From positions 23,512,293 to 23,576,292 of the forward strand of contig NC_056047.1 in assembly GCF_004379255.2 (NCBI RefSeq): a stretch of DNA of 64,000 nt, written 5' to 3'. Of this stretch, positions 43,325 to 55,038 are shown piece after piece. Both the position numbers and the translations under genes were made by a program. The notes under the pieces were generated by a model. The model had not been told where the DNA came from and searched no databases. It was given only the letters and a program-made list of their open reading frames with translations. Positions within the stretch are counted from its first letter, which is position 1; every line of letters begins with the position of its first letter. The DNA is from Salvia splendens (lineage: Eukaryota; Streptophyta; Magnoliopsida; Lamiales; Lamiaceae).

Positions 43325-44887
43325 TAAGGTTTATATATAATGATTTGCATGGGAAATTAGTTTTTTGTCATACGAGTTTATGATTCTTGTAAATAAATCC
43401 AACGGTTGAGAAACAATTAAAAGGTATATTCCGAGCAAATATATACTTGAGTGATTGAATATATCTAGTAAAATCTTTGTTTTATCTGGAAAGAAATCTT
43501 GATGTGGATATGTGAACGAGAATACGATTTAACGTGACAATATGAATTAAATTCAAACATTAAACTACATTACTTTGATAATTTTAATTATACACATTAA
43601 CTCAAGCCCAACCTGATTCAAATATTGTGCATCTAGTCCAATAAAAATGGGCTAAATCTATATATTACAAATAGCCTTTGTCGGCCCAAATTATTTTGAG
43701 CCCAATCGGTAACGGGGACCTTCCTCTTATGATGATATCGTATTATATATTTTCTTACTTTGAAAAAATATTTTTACATCTCCAAAGAGACGGTAAAAGA
43801 GAGAAGAAAAGATAAATCTACTGCACAATATCCTTAAATTTTTAAATTTAATTGAATTTAATTAAAATTAGTTTTTTTATTTATTGTATTATATGTAGCA
43901 ATAAGAAAGAATTGATATATAATTTTTTTCTCAAATCGTAACATGATTTCGAGCTTGATTCGGATTAATTATACAATATTTAGGAAAATAATATTTTTTT
44001 TCTAAAATATACAAATATTTAAGTTAAATTTCAATTTTTTTTCAAAGTGGTGTAAAATGATTAGTATGAAATTTATTCTAAATCAATCAATTTTTATAAA
44101 TCAATTTTCAATGTAAAATGTTAAAAAAAATTTGATTATGTACGTACTATTATTTACATTTATCACTATCCGAAAGAAAAATCTGTTTTTTTTTTTATCT
44201 TGGCAGTAGATAAATAAGCCAACAAAATCTCTACAAAAAATTTGCCGTATATTGAAATTGACTGGTTATGAAATTAATTCCACCAACAAGAAACAGGATA
44301 CCAATAAATTCCGACCCTAATTTTTTACATAAAAAACAACAAGAATCATACTCTCACCTCATTCACTTTTGCTCCCAAAGCCAAGTAATTCCTTTTCAAT
44401 ATCAAGAAAAATAAAATAAAAAAACAAAGCTACAAATCTAGAAAAGAAGTGGGAAGTGCTTCGGTTCTTTGTTTGAAGGATTGAGATTAAATATTAGAGA
44501 TAGTAGGGAATTGGGTTCATGAAGAACAGACCATTTTATTTGATTTGTCTGGGGCAGATTTATGTTTTAAGTATTTTTTTAACAATTTATATTATTTGTT
44601 ACTATTATCTGTTAAATATATCGTTTAATATTAATTGGTTCATATAGAGTACGCTTCGGCCTTTTTAATTGATTTGGTTTATGGCTAATTTAAGTTTAAC
44701 ATACATTTTTTTTAAGACTTTATATCATTTGGAAATATCCATTTACCTTTTTCTATATATCTTTTCGTCTTGCCGTTGGTTAGTTTTTGAAAAGGTATAT
44801 TTCACTTTTTAAGAAGATAATAAATGAGATACTCTTTTCATTTACATCTCCTTTTTAGAAATGTTTTTGTAGTACCTTAATCTTGTA
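43325..44887. other. AT-rich intergenic, nothing recognised
   Basis: No coding frames of note, no RNA gene and no bounded element were found in this stretch on either strand. Confidence 0.5.
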
Positions 44888-45144
44888 CTTCATCCGTCCT
44901 AAAAAAATGACTAGTTTTACTATTGTGGACACTGGACGGTCTCTCGAAATTAAGCCCAGTCTAAATGGGCAAAGTTTTCAATAAATAATTATCTTACACA
45001 TTATTTTATAATATGAACCACATTATCCACTAACATTTCTTCTATTATCTCTCTCTCTTGTTTTTTCTTATCTTTATACTTATCAATTGCACATTAAAAC
45101 TCATGTTATTTATAAGTTCGTCTATTTTTTTAAGACAAAGATAG
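44888..45144. mobile_element. Degenerate Stowaway-like MITE
   Basis: TA-flanked; left CTTCATCCGTCCTAAAAAAA, right TTTTTTTAAGACAAAGATAG, with the ATTGCACATTAAAACTCATG body block seen in the other copies. The 320 bp to the next MITE show nothing else. Confidence 0.65.
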
Positions 45145-45466
45145 TATATATTAATCTTAGTAAATAACCCGTGATATTTCAAGATATTAGGAAGCTTGTC
45201 TTGAAACTTATGTTTCAATCTAAAAAGATTAATCCACTATTTTGATAGGTTAGACTTACAGCTTTAGAAATCATACCTAGATAGTAAGATCAAATTACCA
45301 TGTTGTCATCTATCTCTCACTGTTTATTTAAGAAAATATAATGTTGATGTCATTTTAGTCTACACAAAAATGATTTTATCTTTTACATCAAACATAAATT
45401 AAAGATATAGTACTAAATTTTAACTAAAACACCAAACACATCATAACTAGCACAAACCATATTATA

Positions 45467-45668
45467 TGCTTCCTCTATTTCTTAAAAATAGAAATTCTTT
45501 CTTTTAATCGGTTTCCTATAACTGAAACTACAATTCATTAACACTAACTCTACTATTTTTTCTCTTTTAACTCTCTCATTTTACCAATTTTTCTCAATCT
45601 TCTTACTTTAATAATTTTTCATTAAATTTATGTCATTTTTAAAATTATTATTTTTAGGAAGGAGGGAG
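45467..45668. mobile_element. Degenerate Stowaway-like MITE
   Basis: Left GCTTCCTCTATTTCTTAAAA and right TTTTTAGGAAGGAGGGAG are inverted, ending at a TA. CT-rich body. Confidence 0.65.
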
Positions 45669-45729
45669 TATGACATTATTTTACATAAATCGAAATATGG
45701 ATAGTCAGGATAGTCAACTGAGTCGGTAG

Positions 45730-46618
45730 TGTGGAATAATAGACTAACCATTTGGGCTTATTGTTTAAATCAGCTGGACTGATTTATTGATGGCCCAATT
45801 ATAATTGATGGCTTGATCCATTCTGGACTTGGCCCGTTACTTAAGTGAGCTACCCGATGGCTGCCATGTGTCACCTCCACGCGGATCACGGCGCTGAGCC
45901 GTTGGATTTGAGGTGTGTTTTCTCAGAGTCTATATTCAACTCCTTGACTCTTCACTCTCTCATTCTATCATATACACTCTCTCTCTCTCTCTCTCTCTCC
46001 TTGAGTCGATTCTCTGACTTCTCTCTAGAAACCTCTCTCTCTGAAACTCCGGCCGTTCTTCTTCTCCGATGACTCCTTTCTCTTCTTTTCTGTGAGGATC
46101 AAGTGATATCTCTCAACCTTTGAGTTGATCTGGAGATTTGTGTGAGTTCGAACGGTAGAGTTCGTCCTCTTGTTGTTTCTGGGAAGTTATTCGATGGATT
46201 TCATAGATCCGTGAGTTCTAAGGGTTCTTGAGGTGTTGTGGTTGTGTCTGTGAGTGGTTGAACGCGTGGGGTGGCTTTGTGTGGTAGTAATCAGGTAACC
46301 CTAGCTCAGGGTTAGATTCTTTCCACGGTGCTCCCTTGTGACTTGTTGGATAAGACGGAGGAGGTCTTTGGCCCTTGTGAAGTCGTGTGTGCCACCTGAG
46401 CCATTCTTTGGTGAATTGCAGTGTAGGAACCGGTGCTATTGTAAGCAGTCAAGGCTTAGCAATAGATTAGGGTTTCTGTAATTCTTGCGGTTGTACTCCG
46501 ATTATCTTGTTTTAACATCTGGTTTTGTATTTGGCTTGTTCTTACTGAGATTAGCCATCTCAGTTGTTCCATAATAAAAGAGGTCCCGGTAATTAGTGAA
46601 TCCTAAGTAATCTGATCC
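45730..46618 (+). mobile_element. Copia LTR (solo or truncated), interrupted by the gypsy element
   Basis: The segment resembles the young copia LTR in layout and at its end: AAAAGAGGTCCCGGTAATTA, then GTGAATCCTAAGTAATCTGA before the break, against AAAGAGGTCTCGGTAAATAG in the young element. After the insertion, CTACG at 58101-58105 completes the usual TGATCCCTAC end. The start is placed at TGTGGAATAA (45730) from the TG rule, so it is approximate. A CT microsatellite is at about 45977-46000. The frame at 45845-46072 is not a gene. No internal copia region follows, so a solo LTR is likely. Confidence 0.65.
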
Positions 46619-49600
46619 TGTAACGACCCGCTAAGCCAATATTATTAAAATAATATTATTAGCTTGATTATTTATATAAGTGACTTTTATGCGATTAAAT
46701 CCTAACTACGATAGATTGTCGTCGTTATTTGTTTTGACGATAGGCAAGTGAATAGAACACGTAAATATATTACACCTATATTAATATAATAAATTTAAAT
46801 AAATAAATAAATAAGGTCCCATAATCAAAAATTTAATGTATGATACATCCGATAAAAGTCCAACAAAAATTTAATTTAATACATCATTTGTTCTAAAGAA
46901 AATCGGGTACATCAACGAGAACAACTCCGAACTGGAATTGGATTTTTTCCTGCACCAAATTAAACAAATAATATATATATAAAAAAGGGGGGAGAGAGGG
47001 CCGATCATGAGGACGATTTTTTTTTCAAAACATTAAATGCCTCATTTAATGAGGGCAGGCAAATCATATCCCTTCTGACAAAAGAGAATAATTAGAGATA
47101 AGAATACCATGCAACTTGCTACACCAACTTGCTACACGTCACTTTCAATGCCACCTTTTATGTATTGTATACAATCATTTTTCTTTACCTCACACACACA
47201 TCACCCTCAAATCCTAAGTAATCCTAAGTTGTCCGCACACACCAAGCCAACATGGATATTGGAGTTTGAGGAAGGAGAATTTCACACAATTCGTAGAGTG
47301 AAACACTACCATCCAACAACACTTAACTTCCACATCAAGAGGTAAACACCAAGCCTTTCTTTTCTTTCATCTATGTACAAGCATGCATATATGTAGTTGG
47401 AAGAAGAATCTGCCCAAATGTTAACAATAAACACCAAGATTAACTTGTTTCACCATTAAGTCTTCTCGGTAGACACGATTGTTTAAAATTCACCAAATTT
47501 ATAAAATAGACAATTAAGTCCTACAACTAATAATAATCACTTAGTTGGAAAACTTATCTCGTGAGTACGATTCTGTGCTCTTCGGCAGTCCGGAGTCGAC
47601 GGTGACAGCCCCCAAATCCATCACTAAAATCGCAGCCTTGAGGATCTACAATTAAAAACACTAAACTTTTAAATTCAAGATTAAGTCCTTAAAGATAAAA
47701 CAAAAAGGGGGAAATGATAAAATTGAGCAATACTTACCTGTCGGAAATCGGCGTCGGCGGCTGGGGGAAGAGATTCTCGGCGACGTCGGCTGAGGCGGAC
47801 CCGCGAGGACGACGGATTCACAGCGACGGCGGCGTAACTGTGAGGAGAGGAGAGGAGAGGAGAGAGAGAGGGACGAGAGGGAGGAGCAGGCGCCGCCGGA
47901 GAGGCGGCGCTGGCAGGGCGACGGATCGGCGGCGAACCGATCGGGAGAAGAGAGAAAGAGAGAAGTGGAAGAGAGAAGAGAGGGAGAAAGGGCGCCGCCG
48001 GAGTGGCGGATCGGCGGCGACGAGAGAGGGAGGGGAAAGAGAGGCTGCTGTCGTTCATTTGATGAATGGGGGGAGGGAGAAGACTTAGTTCTTTTTACAG
48101 AGGGTTTCTTTTATTGGGCCTAAGTTGTGGGCTAGTGAATTAAATGGTTTTGGGCCATTAATATAATTAGCAATAGGCTATGCAAAATAAATCTGAGCCC
48201 AATCCGAGCCCAATCCCCTTCAAATTAATTTGGGGTTGCAATACATAGTGAGTGATGCTCATTTTCGAAATTATTTAATTTATGGGCTAAATCAAAATGA
48301 CTTTTAAATGGACGGAGCCAATTTCGAAATTGACTTATATTTTGGGCATAGGAATAAAATGGTTAAGTAAGCTAAAATAATTAGTTGTGACCCAAATTGT
48401 TTTATTTATTTTTAAGAATAGTTAGTAAAGTATAGAACACCAATTTTAGTTGGAACCGAAATAGCAAACGAACTAGTAATAAATAATGTAAGTTAAAATA
48501 ATGTAAGTAGTAATAATAATATTAATAAAAAAGTGCTATTAATTAAATTTCCCAATTTAATTAATATGAAAATTTCTAAAATTTTTTAACGGTGAACAAA
48601 TGATAAAAAAAATAAAGTAGGGGCATGCATTCCTATAAGTATGTGAATTTCTCGAGTCTTATTAGTACGTTGTTTGTTTTCAAAAGGTTACCTCCGTAAG
48701 TAAAGTCGGAACAAAAGATTCAAATTAAGGAGTTTTAAGCGAACGAGGTGAACTTTCCTATCCTACATACTAATGTGGATAAAAATGCAAATTATTTTGA
48801 GGTGATATGTTATGAAAACTCGAACCTATGTTCGTTGCTGTTTCAAGTGATGTTGTTCTTGCCATAAATGTTTTTGTATGATACCTATCTGTTTGGCTAA
48901 GGCCAAAGAAATTATGAATGATGATATATGTGAATCGAATTCGGGTCCCAGTGAGGGTGGTGTCCCCGCTCGGACTAGTGTACACAAGCTACCTCTGTCA
49001 TGTTGGGCAGAGCAGGTGACCGTGGAAGGTGGCCACCTTCCCGGCACAAGGATACCTCTGACATGTTGGGCAGAGAAGGTGACCGTGGAAGGTGGCCACC
49101 TTCCCGGCACAAGAATACCTCTGACATGTTGGGCAGAGAAGGTGACCGTGCGAGAACACCATCTCGACGGAACAATGTGATCAGATATGGCTAAGTACCG
49201 AAAAAATGGGTTGCAACCCAATGTGATATTTTTAGTAAGCTCAGGCCTTTTCAATAAACACCCCCGAGTGTTACTGTGATGATGGCTTGACAATATTTTC
49301 AAATGTATATGTGTAATTTTCGGCAATGTGTTCACTGTGTACTTTTTGTACTCAGCCCTGCATATATTTCTAAATGCGCAGGTTAAGCAGCGAAGTGGTG
49401 GAAGAAGTGCTATTGAGACAAGACACTTAATTCAGTCAGATTTTGACTCTCGGAGGTTCATGTCTTCATACATGGAACCGCGTTCATTTGCTTCCGTTGT
49501 GCATCTTAAAAGACTCAAGTCTATTTTGTTCAAAACTCTGATTTATTTTGAGCTATTCCCATTTGTTTCGGGCTGTGGTTGAGTTGTGTTGATTTTCCCC

Positions 49601-49676
49601 TTTCTACCCCGCTTCTTTAATCCCCCCTAGTCGCGATCAAACGTGTTTTCTATCCTTAGAAAATGCGGTCGTGACA
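46619..49676 (+). repeat. 5' LTR of the gypsy element
   Basis: Nearly identical to 55039-58095. It contains a GC- and GA-rich tract (about 47740-48060) with GGAGAGGAGAGGAGAG repeats and a 63-bp tandem repeat (48991-49180). The open frames in the GC-rich tract appear in both LTRs with frame-changing differences, so I do not call them genes. Confidence 0.92.
48991..49180 (+). repeat. 63-bp tandem repeat inside the gypsy 5' LTR (3 units)
   Basis: Units start ACCTCTG(T/A)CATGTTGGGC at about 48991, 49054 and 49117, with GGTGGCCACCTT (a palindromic core) in the first two; the third unit is diverged after GTGACCGTG. The same array is at 57409-57598 in the 3' LTR. Confidence 0.9.
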
Positions 49677-49679
49677 GAG

Positions 49680-49691
49680 TGGTATAAGAGC
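49680..49691 (+). promoter_or_regulatory. Primer-binding site of the gypsy element
   Basis: TGGTATAAGAGC lies three bases after the LTR end; it matches the initiator-Met type TGGTATCAGAGC with one mismatch. Confidence 0.7.
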
Positions 49692-52170
49692 ATTCTTTCT
49701 CGCTCTGAACCCGAGAGTCTTCTTTGAAAATCTTTGGTCTAGCCTCGTTCCACTAGACTATCTAATCGATGAAAATGCTCTTAGCACTCCCACCACTCGC
49801 ACTCAACGAGGAAAAAGGTAACTTGTTCTTTTTCAAAAGAAAGTGAAGATGTTTAAAAGTTTGAAATGGAGAAATAACTCATGCAGTTAATTTGAGTGAA
49901 CAGATGAAAATACTAAGTTTAAAGAAAGAGTTGATGTTTCTTGATTTGGTAGCGTGCTTAAAGAAAGAGTTAGTATGTCTTTTCTGGCTAAAGACTGTGA
50001 ATTTATAAATAAAAGAAGTGACTTTCCTTAATGGAAAAAGGTACTGAAATATGAAAGTATAAAGTATATGAGTCTGGTACCAATTGTTGAAATGATGTCT
50101 CTTTTTGAGTTTGTGAAATGATACCTCTTTTTGAGTAGTCATTGAATCATGTTGCTAGAATGAGGAAATCAAAATTTCCAAGAACTTAAAATACTTAGTT
50201 ATGCGTTCCTTCTAGAACCTAATATGAACTCGAACTTAGAAGTACAGTATGAACATTTCTCACTTTCCCGAGCGACGAAAAGAAAGTACGCGATAAGAAA
50301 GAAACTTCGTCACTAGAAAAGCAATCCAACATAAAACAAAACGATGTTTTTACGTCCCAATGACATGAATAATCTGGGTTAACCATTGTCTTTCTTGACA
50401 ATCCAATCACTCCAAAGGGTAGTACCTTTGATCCAACTAAGCGATGTACACATACATAGCAAGAGAATATGATTACAATGTAAACTAAGAACCTAACTCT
50501 ACAATATAAGTAAGCAGAAACGACGTGTTACGAGGATGAGCGTTATGACGAACCGAGAGTACCAAAGAGCCATAATCCCCACATATGGTCATCTGACGTG
50601 ATCGTAAGGTGAATGTAGCTTGTGACCAAAGTTTTCCATAACTTATTTATTATTCTCTATAAAGAGTTAAATAAGGGAGTATCACCATCGTAGTTAATCA
50701 GGAAGATTCATCAACAACGCTTACTTGGGTTCCCATGAATTCCAATTTCTCGAATCCCCCTGATCAAAATACTTTTGTTGAATTAAGATCTTAAATGACT
50801 CCTTTTGCAAGGTAATGTGTCATTATTTTCCCTCTTCTATGTCAATGTTGTGAATCACTTTCAGTTTTGAGCTTGCTCCCTCATGTTTTCTGATAACCTC
50901 CAGTGACTACGGTCCTTCTTTACTCATTCTGTATAAAAGCAATATTTTGACTCTCTGAATTCTTGCCACCAAACTCCTATACTCGGAGCTGCTTTATTTA
51001 TAGCCTTCAGAATGAACATGTTTCCCTAAACTATTGTCTCTTCAATGATAATATATTCTTCAAAGATCGTTGGTAGACCTTTTGTGATTTCAAATGTACT
51101 TATTGACAAGCTCATTAATAGTCACCTCTTCTTAATTCCACTATAATTATTCCATCATGTTTTGAGCTCTTCAGCAACTCCAGGTCTAAAGCAAATTGCT
51201 CTCTCCCTGAACTAGGTTGTTCTGATTGTCTTCTCTACTAGTTAATTTCCGTGATTTGATTATAAACGTTGTGAATTCATTAACGTGATATAGTATCACG
51301 ATGTTGTTGACCCAAAAGGGTAGTTCCTTGTTATTCTTCTTTCTCAAATTCACTTGAGACCAATCATTTTCAGTCTTACTATTTTGGAGCAGCCATATGG
51401 TGAGACTTTAAACCTTTTAATTTGACACTTTGTGTTTTCAGACATACTTATTGACAAGCTCTTTGTTTTACATGAGTACTCTCATCTTCTGAATTCAAAT
51501 ATGACTGTTGTCTCTTGATTTGAGCTTTTCTGCAAGCTCCATGTTAAAGCTGGCACATTGCTTATCCCTTGGCTAGTTTCCTCTTGTTGCCCTCTTTATT
51601 AGTTAGTTTCCCTGAATTGCCTATAAACTCTAAAAATTTCGTTGATATGATCTCCTATCACAGTGTTGTCGAGGAAATTGCAATTGGTTGTGTTTCCTAT
51701 TCTTTTCAAATCCATTTGTAACCAACCATCTCAGGTCTTCCTATTATCATCTGGGGATACTTGAAACTTTTCTACTTCACTTTTCATTTTTATTGTATTA
51801 TTGGCCATCTATTATTGACATCTACATTCTATTCCTCATACCCTCACTTTCGCAATTTATTCCATCTGGCAAGCTCTTCCCATAATAAAATTCTCAAGTT
51901 CTATGGGTATAGCTCAAGCCCTTTGAAGTTGTATCTTTTCTTTTCCGGGAGTGAGCATAATGAGCCCAATTGAGACTAGTCTTTGCACTTCATGAAAACC
52001 TTTGTTGCAAGCTATTGGTGAGAGTTTGTGGTGAACCAAACACTCACGTAATTGAAATAATTATAATCGTTTTATTTTCATGGCTACCTTCGAGCCTACA
52101 CAAAGCAAGAACGATTTGAATATTTCTCTTGGAATCCCAAGTTCAGTTCCTATCAAAGTTAAAACTGTTA
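49692..52170 (+). other. Gypsy internal region, left part, non-coding
   Basis: No frame over about 90 codons and no gag or protease motif. Two blocks about 450 bp apart resemble each other: GACAAGCTCATTAATAGTCA (51105) against GACAAGCTCTTTGTTTTACA (51454), and TTGATATAGTATCACG-like sequences near 51280 and 51640. This suggests an internal duplication within the spacer. Confidence 0.5.
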
Positions 52171-54991
52171 GACCACCTCTAAATTTCCTCGCGTGAGACC
52201 CTATGAAATTCTAGAGGAAGTGGGCCCAGTAGCATATCGCTTGGCATTACCACCCAACTTTGGGAACGCACACAATGTAATATCCCAACTTTAGAAAGAA
52301 TTAGAAATTAGAATAAAGAAAAAGAAAAAAAAATAATAGTAAGTGAGGTGGAAGTGGGAGTGATACGTGTAAGGTGTGTGTGAAAATGGAATTAGGATAG
52401 AAATTAAGCCTTCTCTCTCCTCACCTCTTTTCTCTTTTTCCTCTCCCTCTCCACGCTAAGTTCCTCCCTCTCTGTGTAAATTTCCAACAGCCTGCTCTCT
52501 CCCTCCGTTCAGCTGCACATCTCAGCCCCGAAATCGCCGGCGAAGTCGTCGGGAGGCCGAAAGCGCACCTAGCTTACCCAAGTCCCAATTCCCATTAGTT
52601 TATCTCTATATCAGAAATTCAAAGTCAAACCCACATCAAACCAATATCCAAAATAGGTCCATTGGGAGGTTAGATTATCCCATGAACTCTTTAATCTTGT
52701 TTTTATGTGTAGTATCGATGTTAATTGATGTTGTTTGATGTGATTCTTTTTGTTTAGTCAAAAATTAGGGTTCTTTGATTTGGGGATTTCAATTGTTGGA
52801 GATGGATCATAATTGGACTAAAACCATATAATTTTGTTGCTGAACATGAAGTGTTTGGAGAAATTACCCAATGACACACAAATAGAAAATAGCTTGTATG
52901 TGGGCTGTTCTGATGCTACTGTACTGCTCAGTTTCGGCCACCTTAACATGCTGGAATTTATGTTCTAAAAATTTTTATGCATACTATCAGGTCTTGGGAT
53001 GATTTCTGCAAAATTTCAGATCGTTTCGTCAATGTTTGCTATTTTTAAAAATTCATGCTAAACCGTCGCCAGAATCTGTCACAAACTGGCAGGCTGTAGT
53101 AAAACGTTCATAGCTCCCTAATCCCTTGGAATTTTGAGGAAAACCTTTTTTGTAATTAAAATAGACACATAGGGGTTTATTTTGGTGTAGGGCTTGACCC
53201 CTAGTTATCTCCGAGCTAAGTCAGTTTATTATATGAAGTTGATGTAATGCAGTCAATATTTTTCTAAAGCTTTAAAAGTTGAGAATAAATATTTTTATGC
53301 TAAAAGGGAGATAGATAGATGTGATATTTTGGCTTACATACTTGTGCTTTAAGTGTTTATTTATAATTTGTATATGTGATTGTTTGAAATTAGGTGAACC
53401 GAGTGCAAGCACAAGCGATAAGGGAAAAGGGCGCCTCCATGGTTGACTAAGCAAGTAATAGCGTTTTTTTTAACGTGTACAGGTAGTGTACGCGTGTTCT
53501 AGAATTTAATTCCTTTAACGTCGATAAATATTACTACTTGTTTGTGTGATTCGTATGCTTATGCCATAGAATTTAAGAATGATTGTGTGGATTTTGTGTA
53601 CTTCAAGGTGGAGTGATAGAAACGGTGATATCAATTGTGTTTGGTATTTCTTAGGAGATGCAAAGTGATTTAAATAGTTATATGTATTGAATAATGTGAA
53701 TGTTGATATGAAATAGTTGCGTTGTGCCCCATTGCTTGAGTGAACCACAGGGTATAGTTGGCATGCCATAGGACAGCAGTACTGCACACATGTTGATCAC
53801 TCGTCTTCTGGATAACCGAAGCGATGGTCTATATGATATATCGATTGTTGAAATGTACCCTATATGGGTAATATATGACAGTTGCATTGCATAGGCCATA
53901 TGGAAGGTTACAGTGTCCGATACGGACTTACATGATAGACGCCCTCATAGGGCTACAGATAGTGTCCGTGTACCCGTGTCCATCACTAAGCATAACTTGG
54001 GGGCAGAATGTGATTTTCTAATTTTTTTTTGAAATAATATGGTTGTGCTTTGAATTCTTTAAACAGTTATGTTTTCCTCAGGTAAAGTTATGTTGTATGA
54101 TGTTATATAGTTCTGATTGATACGTGATAGATGACTATTATTGAATGTATTGCATGATTAATGCTTGTACTGGGTGACATTGTTTTAAATTTGTATATTG
54201 ATGCCGATGTAAATTGAATATGTGTTGTACGACATTCCAGGTAATAAAGTGTTTACTTGTGGTAGTGATATAGATTGAAGTTTTAGAGGTTTTATTCTGG
54301 AATGCGATTACACTACGAGCTTTTCGAAGCTCACCCCCCCTTTCTTCTCCCTCTTGCAGAGTATAGAAGCGAGTGAACTCGCTAGTTGGCAGCCGCACGT
54401 GTCAAGTCACCACCTCCCTTTTTGCTGGTACAGTCGTAGTTTACACGTGGCATGCTTAGATTATCTTTTGGTTGTAAATAGTTGGTTACAAATGTAAGGT
54501 TATAACCTTCTTTTTGCTAGTGGAGTTGTATATATGTCTATATAAATAGGTTAATGTTATTTTGTTATGTATAGTAGTAAATAGTTGTGTTATCAGGTTT
54601 AGTTTCTTTTATGATAGTATTGTATGTTGAGTGTTGCAAAATGGTTAAAAAAAAAATAGGCAGGTTTTGTTTATCGATCGTACCGAAAGGTAACGTCACT
54701 TATTTGGTTAAAACTAACCGAGTAAGGGGTGTTACACACAACGTATTCCACATCTCCCAACTTCGAATGCACGTGTTTGAAAAAAAAATGTGATGCGCCA
54801 CGAAAAATCGCTCTAGAGTCTGACCTGAGTTACGAAGAAAAGCCGGTGGAAATACTAGATTGAAAGACGCAACAGCTTCGGAACAAGTCGATTACTACAG
54901 TGAAGGTTTTGTGGAAAAACCACGGACCAGAAGAGGCAACATGGGAGCTAGAAGAGAAAATGAAGGAGAAATATCCCGAGCTTTTTGTCTA
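52171..54991 (+). pseudogene. Gypsy pol 3' remnant (integrase end plus chromodomain), split by solo LTR
   Basis: Before the inserted LTR the frames read PYEILEEVGPVAYRLALPPN, then FGNAHN (52195-52275). After it they read NVFHISQLRMHV, then LSYEEKPVEILD, TTVKVLWKNHGPEEATWELE and EKMKEKYPELFV with a stop at about 54991. This is the integrase C-terminal region and chromodomain of Tekay/Del-type chromoviruses. Shifts and stops interrupt it. Everything upstream in pol is missing. Confidence 0.8.
52276..54736 (+). mobile_element. Solo LTR of a second gypsy element
   Basis: It begins TGTAATATCCCAACTTTAG, ends ACCGAGTAAGGGGTGTTACA, and has a perfect 5-bp TSD CACAA (52271-52275 and 54737-54741). 2461 bp with no internal retrotransposon region, so it arose by LTR-LTR recombination. 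The end sequence is typical of Tekay-like LTRs. It interrupts the pol remnant of the host gypsy element. Confidence 0.88.
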
Positions 54992-55025
54992 AATACATCC
55001 TAAATTTCGGGACGAAATTTCTTTT

Positions 55026-55038
55026 AAGAGGGGTAGAA
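55026..55038 (+). promoter_or_regulatory. Polypurine tract of the gypsy element
   Basis: AAGAGGGGTAGAA directly before the 3' LTR, following GGGACGAAATTTCTTTT, the standard context in plant Tekay/Del elements. Confidence 0.85.

Noticed and set aside
45845..46072. 75-codon frame with CT-rich tail
   Set aside because: Lies in a copia LTR with a CT microsatellite; no domain recognised.
47681..48088. Pro/Arg/Ser-rich frames of about 125 codons on both strands, repeated at 56081-56506
   Set aside because: They belong to a GC- and GA-rich tract of the gypsy LTRs; the two copies differ by indels that alter the frames, and both strands are open.
48991..49180. CRISPR-like array
   Set aside because: Only three directly abutting 63-bp units with no unique spacers, inside a plant LTR.
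48826..49335. 169-codon minus-strand frame, repeated at 57244-57753
   Set aside because: Produced by the 63-bp tandem repeat, whose period is a multiple of three, inside the LTR.
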